A model generated the notes under the pieces. It had not been told where the DNA came from. It was given only the letters and a program-made list of their open reading frames with translations, and did not search any database. 64,000 nucleotides of DNA from contig JAJNNY010000009.1 in assembly GCA_022453515.1 (NCBI GenBank), positions 372,001 to 436,000 on the forward strand, read 5' to 3'. Below, one piece after another: positions 56,500-64,000 of this stretch. This DNA comes from Astrocystis sublimbata (taxonomy: Eukaryota; Ascomycota; Sordariomycetes; Xylariales; Xylariaceae). Position 1 is the stretch's first letter; every line of letters begins with the position of its first letter. The position numbers and the translations under genes are program-made.

Positions 56500-58439
56500 A
56501 TGTCCACCATCCCAGAGGGCCTCGTCCTCAAAGGCTCACCGGCAGAGCCGCGCGGAAGAAGTCTCGCGGCCGGGCGCGCATTCCAGCCGGGCGAGCTGAT
56601 TGCGACGTTTACCTCGCCCAGCATCGCCATCCCAGACAGCCCGCACCTGTCCACCACATGCAGCGGATGCTTGTTACCGGCAACATCAACAGACTTAGGC
56701 TCGTCGCAGCTCGCTAGAGAGGTCCGCGCATGCACGGGCTGCCGTGCTGTATTCTATTGCTCTCCAAAATGCCAGAAGCTGGACTGGGCGACGGGCGGAC
56801 GTATGTATAGTTGCTAGGGTTTTGCCATTGCCCCCTATTCTGCATATCGCACAGGCATGGGATTGCTTCATCGGGCATACTCTGCTGCAAGAGACTCGCA
56901 AGGTCCCAAACCAAATATATATTTATATCTTCAGTATAAGTGATAATCACTAACCCCATCCTACAGACAAGGCCGAGTGCAAAGTATTTAAGAGAGTGCG
57001 AGCCGAAGGCCATGACTTCTTGCCTACCCCTGTGCGCGCGCTCGTGCAGGTGCTCCTGCGGCCCGAGATGAGTGCTGCGATGGGGGAGCTGGAGGGACAC
57101 GTCGATGCGTTTCGCCGGGTCGGGGGAAAGCTATGGGCTGATATGGAGCTACAGGCCATGGCTGCTCTGCATTACATAGGGCGCGAGACAAATCCGAAGA
57201 ACTTGGCGGAGGCGATTGATGTTTTGTGCAAGGTTCGTGTTTGAGCTCGGAGGACCCCTCTACGGTGCAATTACTAACTCGAAAACAAAGTCACACGTCA
57301 ATGCGTTCAATCGTCTAGATGTAGACACTGAACAAACTGGGTTGTTCATGCACCCTTCTCTGGCCATTATAAATCACAATTGCATACCAAATGCTTTCGT
57401 GCAGTTCGTTGGCCGGAAGGCAGTGCTTCACGCATATCAAGAGATCAAGGAAACTGAAGAGATCGAGATCTCGTATATAGGTATGTGTCCGACACACCCT
57501 ATTACCATCCGAAGTACACAGCTAACTGATCATTCTCAAGACTGTACCCTCCATCGTTCTCACCGTCAAGACGCCCTTAAGACGCGATATCACTTTGTGT
57601 GCAATTGCCTACGTTGTAAGGAAGACTTAGACGTGTATCAAGTATGTCGAATGTATCCGCATCTGCGCTTGAATAGCTTCAGTGTAGCAACAGACATTCA
57701 AGAACATCTCGACACCCACACCACGAGTCTCTTTGGCGGTAAAAAAGGTCTCAGTACTACGATCGAAGACATATACCCCTCATGTTCAACGCCTCTCACC
57801 AGCCTCGACAGCGCCGATACGCACAAGCAGCTGCGCAGTCGCTGGAAAGCCTGCAAGCCTCTGCGCGATCCCAACCCCTCGGCCTACGCCATTGAGCCTT
57901 TAAGTCGGGTTTTATCAGAAGCTAGCGTGTACTTTGCGGTCCAAGGTAGCCTCGCATACAGTCTCTGCATAGCCAGTTTCCTGGCAACAAGCGTAGATCC
58001 GATCAAATCACCCGTGCCATTCGCGCCACAGCGAGTAAAAGGGCTATTAATGACCGCGAAGCTGCTCGCGAACGACCTTGGCGCAACTCTGGGTGGGACG
58101 AAGGCCCTGACATCGACTGATGGCTTATCAGGGGCGATTATTGAGGCTTTCAGGAAAACGGACCAACCCACCGTGTGCCAGGCATTACTCGAACTCGTCC
58201 TCCACTATGCACCTGCGGTAAACTCGAAGGAGTGGAGTGTTTACCGCGAGGCGGAGGACTTATTGAAGGATCTAGAGTCCTTACCCGGACGTGAGATGAG
58301 CAACACTCTTGTCAAACGGTTTATGCGCAATCCGAATGGCTTTGAAGAAAGAGCGTTCTTCGATAATTTCGTACTCGAACCGCTACGGCGACTTGCGGCG
58401 TTATGTATAAGAATCATGGATACCGAATTCGAATGTTGA
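56500..58439 (+). CDS. SET-MYND domain protein (SMYD-like)
   Basis: Exons 56500-56800, 56967-57232, 57291-57480 and 57541-58439 encode 551 residues. The SET domain is split by a MYND zinc finger with ligands C54, C57, C78, C81, C87, C91, H101 and C105; H101 is created by the first splice. The SET core continues with LFMHPSLAIINHNCIPNAFV (NHxCxPN substrate/SAM loop) and EIEISYID, then the post-SET CNCLRC. A helical C-terminal domain of about 300 residues follows, as in SMYD proteins. These are putative lysine methyltransferases of histone or non-histone targets. NHNC replaces the commoner NHSC. The ATG fits the family, which starts a few residues before GR-x-L-x-A. Confidence 0.87.
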
Positions 58440-58750
58440 TCATATTACAAGCACAAAACTTTGGCATCTTGATCGTGATGAAAATCATTAAATTGTACGC
58501 AGAACCTCATTAGATGAAGCGGACTATCTTAAAAGAGTTACAAAAGGCCCCTCGGAACCCATGGCATATCAATAGGAAAAGGTTGGAGCCCATTACGTTA
58601 AGCTTTTGTGACCACATCCTACGACGGATCCCTGACCCGACTAGTTCGCATTGACCTTGCAACAATTGTCGTCGGTTCTGAACTGGCTCTCTTCGAATTC
58701 CCTCAATCCACAGCCCCTTGTTAAGTGAGCTTTAGGATGCCGCCTGATGC
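58440..58750. other. Intergenic between convergent genes, nothing seen
   Basis: 310 bp of 3' flank. Confidence 0.5.
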
Positions 58751-60247
58751 TCAAATCTTTCGTCTCTTCGAAGATGGTGGCGCGTATGAGGCAGTGCCAT
58801 CGATAGTCTGCGACTGGCTGGCACGATCGGCTTCTGGAATAAAAGTGGCAAGGGTTGCCTCTGGGACAGTTACGTTTGCCACCATCTGACTTGAATTCGT
58901 TGGCTGATGATTTTGAGGCTCTTCAAGCCGTTGTAGGCCAGCCACAGGCCCACCTTCCGTGGAAGTTGTCCGGGCTTCCATTTTTTGTACACGGCCCCTC
59001 AGTAGGTCGAGTTCCATTTGAAGTGTTTCAACTTGACTCGCTCTCTGGGCGATTGATCTTATAGTGGTTGCAAGGATATCCACCTCGCTTTGGGAAACAA
59101 TAGAATGTGTATTAGGGGATTCGCGTGATCGCTCGAGTGTCAACTCGTGTCTTGATTGTAGTAGCTCGGCCCGCAAAGCAACTATCTCCTCTGCATTTGC
59201 TTTGGATGATATCATTGAAGCTTCCGCAGTGACCCGAGCACGTTCACACGTTGCTTGACAATCTCGCAGTTCCGTTTTTGTGTTTTTCAATGCTGCGCCG
59301 AGTGAGTCGAGCTGTTGCTGGTGGTTGGCGAACTCGTCACGAAGCTCGACCCTCAACTCTGCTTTGGCCTCAGCGATGGCATCCTTGATTGCTGACCATA
59401 CTGGCTCAAGCTGACTCTGTGCCGCCAAGGGCTGTAGTATTTCTTGAATCCTCCGTATCTCTGACCGAGTAGACCAGACATCATCAGCCAACCCTTGGTT
59501 CTTGGTTGACACTTGGGTTAAGTCGTTCTTTATCTTTGCAACTTCTTGACTAATTTGCTGCGCAGACTGATTCAAGGAAGCGACCACGTGAGAACCAGCT
59601 CTGTCAATCCTCTCAATCTCTACTCTTTGCGTATTCACTTCGTTCAGTATGAAATCTATCTTGGAGGCTCCATTTGTCGCGTGTCCATGGTTGTGGTTCT
59701 CGGAAGACCGGGAATGATGATTGGTTTCGGCATTGTCCTCAGCGAGTACTTCGCTCTTGGGTGAGCTTTTAGGATCCAGCTGTCGTTGAATCGTGGGTCG
59801 TACAGTGTTATGCCCGCCTGAATCCCTGATTTGGAGGGAGTGGATGCGCAGACAGAGTTGACCACTTGAGACTGTCAGATTTGATCGTCATGTTGCTGCC
59901 AAAGAACTTACGTCTGAAGAATGTGATTGACGTCAGGGGTTCGCCATATGGAACCCAGTCTCGATGCGCATTGGGTGCACACTACTCTCTGGCCACGACT
60001 TCATTGGCTCGCGTTAGTACTTCAGAACTGGTGGAGAGGAGCGGTTGAGGTCATACCAGGCTTCAAAGAGGGTGCCACGTGGACCAAGTTGTGAAGCGCC
60101 TGCTAGAGCTATATCCAGAGGTCTGGTATCCGTGTCACCCGCTATCTTCAGAGGGCTGATCAATTTCTCGCCTATCTGTAACCAGATGTTTGGACAGGAG
60201 CCCAGGTGATGGTTGCAGTCACTGCAGAAGATGGTTATATTCTCCAT
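58751..60247 (-). CDS. Mis18/Yippee-like zinc domain protein with long coiled coil
   Basis: Exons 60247-60057, 59998-59912 and 59864-58751 join in phase to 463 residues. Seen: two CxxC pairs, each followed by LG (FCSDCNHHLG with C8/C11 and VVCTQCASRLG with C71/C74), the second leading into WRTP and TGQLCLRIHSLQI. This is the pattern of the Yippee/Mis18 beta-tent zinc fold, as in Mis18-alpha, where a late CxxC-xxxLG precedes a beta hairpin. After an acidic, His/Asn-rich linker, about 230 residues form a heptad-rich coiled coil, ending in SSKRRKI, a possible NLS. Mis18 has the same order (Yippee domain, then coiled coil) and primes centromeres for CENP-A loading. Assignment is inference from motif layout; the coiled coil is longer than in known Mis18. 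An in-frame ATG at 60352 could add 35 residues. Confidence 0.55.
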
Positions 60248-61154
60248 AGCCGTAGTGTAGGTAGGTTGTTGTACCTTTGCTGAAGCGATGGGATGTGTGC
60301 GCGCCTGGGCATGAGCAGCAACATTAGGTTTGAAAATACCCGTACCTGCCAAGGGGGTATGAAGAATAAAAAGAATAGAAATAAGAAATGCAAGCTCCCT
60401 CTAGTAAATAGTATTTCGCTCAATTACATAATAACTGTTGTATAACCCATAAACTGTCATGCCGGGAGCTGGAAGTTTGAAGCTGCGCTTGTTGCGTAGA
60501 CGGTCATGTGAGGTAGTGTTGGTAGTATTGGTAGTGTTGGTAGTATTGGTAGTGTTGGTAGTATTGGTAGTGTTGGTAGTATTGGTAGTGTTGGTAGTAT
60601 TGGTAGTGTTGGTAGTATTGGTAGTGTTGTTAGGCATCGGTATATGGCCAAAGGCTCCGACGAAGGACTACCCCAATGCTTATATAGAAATGGCAAGAGT
60701 CGATTTTGCCTCAATTCGCGATAGAGGCTTTTCGAAACTGGGTGAAATAATACTATTGCAACCTGAGCTTGCGAGGTTGAGGTTGTAAGCGGCTCAACGG
60801 CCCAGGTGTGTTGCACTGTTGCTGAGGAACGACGGGCCCACTGTACGGATTCCCCAGACCAAGATACTGTACCTAATTACCTAACTTAGGTAGGTGGCAT
60901 GGTGGGTAGGTACCTACCTTATCCGCGTGCTGGGGGTGGGGCGGCAGGAACATGCCCTGTAATAATAGGCAATTCTATAGTTGATAGTTGATATTAGATC
61001 TGATTTTCTTCCACCCCAAGCTCAGTCACAGTCAAACCTCACCAACATTTTCCAATAACAGCCTCTCACCTCCCTACACATGCTCGCAACTTCTCGTATC
61101 CGACGTACATACCTACTCAGTATGCGCAATTAGCGCACAAGCGAGCGCGCGACT
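60248..61154. other. Intergenic between divergent genes, with minisatellite
   Basis: About 900 bp. It holds a 9-bp minisatellite (60513-60629) and TAGGTAGGTACCTACC motifs at about 60889-60920. No gene: the repeat opens frames on both strands, but these are repeat artefacts. Confidence 0.6.
60513..60629. repeat. 9-bp minisatellite, 13 units
   Basis: Thirteen head-to-tail 9-mers that strictly alternate GTAGTGTTG and GTAGTATTG, giving an 18-bp higher-order unit. It lies upstream of both divergent genes. Confidence 0.95.
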
Positions 61155-63326
61155 ATGGACGACCCCAATTCCGTCCACGACGCCATCCACGACGACTTCA
61201 ATCCTGACGACTTCCTCAACAGCATCCTTGATGGTGATGTCGTCGCCGATGCAGCCGCCCTGGCCGTTGCCGAGGCCGTAGAGTCCGCCCAGCTCCCACT
61301 TCCCCTTCCGCTCGACCTCCCCAAGGACACGAACTCCTCCAGCGACATCCCCCTCGGTGACATCCCCCTCAGCGACACTGGCAGCCTCAAGCGCGCCAAG
61401 CCCCACGACGACGACGATAACGAGGGCTGGCAGACGGTCGATCGCCAGTCCAAGAAGGCGAAGAAGAACAAGAAGATCCCCCAGCCCGCATCGTCCAGCT
61501 ACCCTGCTATAAGCTTCAACTACAATGCCAAGCTCCAGTCCAAGATCTCTCTCGATCAGCTGCGGAACCTCGTTCTCTACATCTTCGCCGAAGGCGTGGC
61601 GCCGCAGTGGGTCGCCATCGCCAACAGGCCCCAGTTTCGCAAAATCGTCGCCATCATGGTGCCCGGCTTGGAGGAGGCCATGTTCAAGTCGAATGTCGAC
61701 TTCGCCACCTACAATGACCAGTGCTTTGAACTCGACCAGAAGTCACGCGTCCTGACCTCACCCGACGACTACTACCCTCGACTTCTGAAGCGGGATGAGC
61801 TGCCCGAAATCCTAAAGGACTTCGCCGACATGTTTCCCCACCTGTGGCCTGTCAAGACCCCAGGGAACGAGAAATACGGCTATATGCGATCACCCTTGGG
61901 CACCATGCTGACTGCGCCAGCCGAGAAGTCGAGGGAGGAAAAGACCACAAAAGGCGTCCAGCCAGCAAGAGAACCCAGGGGCTGGAAGGATGAGCGCACG
62001 AGAATCACCGAGTTCCTTGCTATGCCCGAGGACTTGCAGCCGAACAGCTATGTGCTACACCCCGCTTGCATACCGCTGGAACGACGCAAGAACTACCAGT
62101 ACCACGAAGGCTGGGTGCATACGTATGTCGAGAACTTCGAAGACGGCGATGTACCGGAAGACGAGATCCAGCAGGGGAGCATCACTGCAGGTCGCGAAGT
62201 GTATGCTCTCGATTGTGAGATGTGTGTGACCGGCCCAGAAGAGTACTCGTTGACAAGGATAAGTCTCCTCAGCTGGGACGGCACGGTTGTGATGGATGAA
62301 CTGGTGAAACCAGACAAGCCCATCCTTGATTACGTCACCCGCTTCTCCGGTATCACCGAAGAGATGCTTGCTCCCGTGACCACAACCTTAAGCGATATAC
62401 AACACAAACTGCTGGACCTTCTTTCCCCCCGGTCCATTCTGATCGGGCACTCTTTGGAGTCGGATCTCAGGGCGTTACGGCTCACGCACCCTTTCATCGT
62501 GGATACCGCACTCCTCTATCCGCATACCCGAGGACATCCAGTGAAGAATAGCCTGAAATTCCTCACTCAGAGATTCCTCAAACGCGAGATACAGAACCGC
62601 ACTGGGGGGCACGATTCGATCGAGGATTCCAAGGCATGCCTGGACCTAGTAAAGATGAAGTGCGAAAAGGGGAAATCGTGGGGTAACCATGAATCCCAGG
62701 GCGAAAACCTCTTTCGACGCCTGCAACGTGCTGGTACCTCATACCGTGCCAACGGTGGAGCCAACGCCCTAGGTGGTGTTCGCGTGGGCAAGACCAGCGC
62801 CATGATCGACTGGGGTGACCCGATGAAAGGCGCAGGCGCAGCTTCGACCTTCCCGCTCGGATGCAAGTCGGACGAGGAAGTTTTGCAGAACGTCATCCGC
62901 GCAGTCCAGGGCGACCCGGCCGCCGAGGAAATACCCGTTGGCGGCGTCGACTTCATCTTTGCGCGGTTCCGAGAGCTTGAAGCGTTCCAGGGATGGTGGA
63001 ATCAGAACAGGAACACGGATACCTTGCAAATACCAGATATGTCGGGTATGACACTGGAGAACTGCGTCTCCAACCTGGCCCAGAGAATCAAAAGCATACA
63101 CGACGCCTTGCCCAAATGTACTGGGTTTGTTGTATTCAGCGGATCCGGCGACCCTCGGGAGATGAGTCGCCTGCAGACCATGCAGACCCAGTTCAAGAAA
63201 GAGTACCACCACCCGGGCGTCGAATGGGATGAGCTCGCCGTCAAATGGACCGACGTCGAAGATCAGGCGCTCAGAAAAGCTGTCGGAATCTCACGCAATG
63301 GCATCGGCTTCATTGGTGTCAAGTAA
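61155..63326 (+). CDS. REX1: RNA exonuclease Rex1-like (DEDDh)
   Basis: A single exon of 723 residues. The DEDDh motifs are ExoI ALDCEMC (D353, E355), ExoII IGHSLESDLRAL (D437) and ExoIII HDSIEDSKACLDL (H486, D491). The N-terminal 110 residues are acidic and then basic (SKKAKKNKK), compatible with nuclear location. The region before the nuclease (EGVAPQWVAIANRPQ onward) and the C-terminal RNA-binding part are typical of Rex1/Rnh70. The enzyme trims the 3' ends of 5S rRNA, 5.8S rRNA and some tRNA precursors. The start ATG at 61155 follows a CT/AC-rich leader. The length exceeds yeast Rex1 (553 residues), mainly through the N-terminal extension. Confidence 0.9.
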   Translation: MDDPNSVHDAIHDDFNPDDFLNSILDGDVVADAAALAVAEAVESAQLPLPLPLDLPKDTNSSSDIPLGDIPLSDTGSLKRAKPHDDDDNEGWQTVDRQSKKAKKNKKIPQPASSSYPAISFNYNAKLQSKISLDQLRNLVLYIFAEGVAPQWVAIANRPQFRKIVAIMVPGLEEAMFKSNVDFATYNDQCFELDQKSRVLTSPDDYYPRLLKRDELPEILKDFADMFPHLWPVKTPGNEKYGYMRSPLGTMLTAPAEKSREEKTTKGVQPAREPRGWKDERTRITEFLAMPEDLQPNSYVLHPACIPLERRKNYQYHEGWVHTYVENFEDGDVPEDEIQQGSITAGREVYALDCEMCVTGPEEYSLTRISLLSWDGTVVMDELVKPDKPILDYVTRFSGITEEMLAPVTTTLSDIQHKLLDLLSPRSILIGHSLESDLRALRLTHPFIVDTALLYPHTRGHPVKNSLKFLTQRFLKREIQNRTGGHDSIEDSKACLDLVKMKCEKGKSWGNHESQGENLFRRLQRAGTSYRANGGANALGGVRVGKTSAMIDWGDPMKGAGAASTFPLGCKSDEEVLQNVIRAVQGDPAAEEIPVGGVDFIFARFRELEAFQGWWNQNRNTDTLQIPDMSGMTLENCVSNLAQRIKSIHDALPKCTGFVVFSGSGDPREMSRLQTMQTQFKKEYHHPGVEWDELAVKWTDVEDQALRKAVGISRNGIGFIGVK

Positions 63327-63949
63327 TAGCGCCTAGGGCCCGTGTTCGACCGATGCTGAAGTCCACATCAACTTGCTTATCTTGTACGATTAGGAGTACG
63401 AACAGCTGTCTATTCCCTGAAGGAGGAGAAGGAAAATGGAACTACACGCTAGACAGTGCGTCACTTTCACGCTGTCATTTGCATTTCATGTTTCTTGGAG
63501 CACCGAGGGAGTCAGATGGCAAAGGAGCACAAAAGCCATGAGCCTCAAAGTTTTGACGACTGTAGTGACATATATATATGACCCATCGAGATACCCACCT
63601 TCAGAGGCCTTTATCGGTATATATAGGGTTTATAGATACGGCGAAAGATCAGGTGCATTCAGCTACAAGAGGTTTCGCCAGATCTAGTTTTATTTATAGC
63701 AACTAGCGGATCTCGCTGCGCATTTCCAAATGACCTCAGACTGCATGGATATCAGTAGGTGACATGGTGAGCTCGCAAAACGCTGACAACGAAGCTCGTT
63801 GATCGGCGACCAATACCACTTGCACGAGAGTCCTATTCCGCCCCATTCCAACAAGTCTCCGTGAATAGCTCACTAGCCAACATCCCACGTCAACGTGCTC
63901 AATTCGAGCGTGTGTGTTCATCTGCAACCAGAAATAGATATCACCAACG
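63327..63949. other. Intergenic, nothing seen
   Basis: About 620 bp after Rex1. No feature recognised. Confidence 0.5.
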
Positions 63950-64000
63950 ATGAGTGCTCTAAAGAGGAAGTTGCCTGCTTGGCCTGGCCCTCATCTAGCG
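63950..64000 (+). CDS. Possible start of a gene running off the right edge
   Basis: An ATG at 63950 (context CACCAACGATG) opens an uninterrupted frame to the window end, beginning MSALKRKLPAWPGPHLA. Only 17 codons are visible, so this is a guess from start context and basic N-terminus; no family can be named. Confidence 0.2.
   Translation, partial: MSALKRKLPAWPGPHLA

Noticed and set aside
60401..60637. ORF encoding an Asn-Thr-Thr repeat protein (and a Val-Leu repeat frame on the other strand)
   Set aside because: Both are simply the 9-bp minisatellite translated; no start context, domain or splice support.

Overview
The window looks like chromosomal DNA of a filamentous ascomycete (Pezizomycotina, most likely Sordariomycetes). 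The genes are split by many short introns (about 47-215 nt) with GTAAGT-like donors, CTAAC/CTGAC branch points and AG acceptors. The intergenic DNA is littered with TACCTACCTAGGTA-type motifs, and the gene content (GPI-anchored Ser/Thr-rich protein, Baeyer-Villiger monooxygenase, tyrosinase and short-chain dehydrogenase relics) is typical of moulds. All exon maps were derived by hand: splice sites were chosen so that reading phase and family homology both continue.

Layout. 1-1.4 kb: 5' part of a vezatin-like gene on the minus strand. 4.2-8.4 kb: a graveyard of three broken enzyme genes (short-chain dehydrogenase, ToxD-like enoyl reductase, tyrosinase), followed by an apparently intact short-chain dehydrogenase at 9.1-10.2 kb. 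10.2-12.9 kb: gene-poor. 12.9-25.4 kb: housekeeping genes: DUF2293 protein, EMC6, GTPBP1/2-type GTPase, the SNAP-25-type SNARE Sec9 (13 exons), the SDH assembly factor SDHAF3 and a Dhr2-like DEAH helicase. 26.2-27.9 kb: two unknown repeat-rich ORFs in one frame, separated by one TAG. 28.9-36.2 kb: PTS1-tailed MaoC hydratase, tubulin cofactor E, SDHB and mitochondrial phosphatase Ptc7. 37.8-38.6 kb: GPI-anchored wall protein. 41.6-49.4 kb: histidine methyltransferase Hpm1, a flavin monooxygenase and a cytochrome b5/FMN lactate dehydrogenase that ends in SKL. 51.4-58.4 kb: DUF3712 membrane protein, stand-alone dihydroneopterin aldolase-like protein, GNAT acetyltransferase and SET-MYND protein. 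58.7-63.3 kb: a Mis18/Yippee-like zinc protein with a coiled coil, and the RNA exonuclease Rex1.

Functional links. Three genes concern mitochondria or succinate dehydrogenase: SDHB, its maturation factor SDHAF3 about 10 kb away, and Ptc7 divergent from SDHB. Two enzymes carry a C-terminal SKL peroxisomal signal. No operon-like or classical biosynthetic cluster is intact. The 4-10 kb segment may be the eroded remains of one. No rRNA, CRISPR or intact transposon was seen; one possible tRNA relic lies near 11.25 kb. The most unusual items are the Mis18-like candidate (58751-60247), the TAG-separated ORF pair (26167-27924), the peroxisome-tagged cytochrome b2-like enzyme, and the tyrosinase relic that has lost its CuB site.
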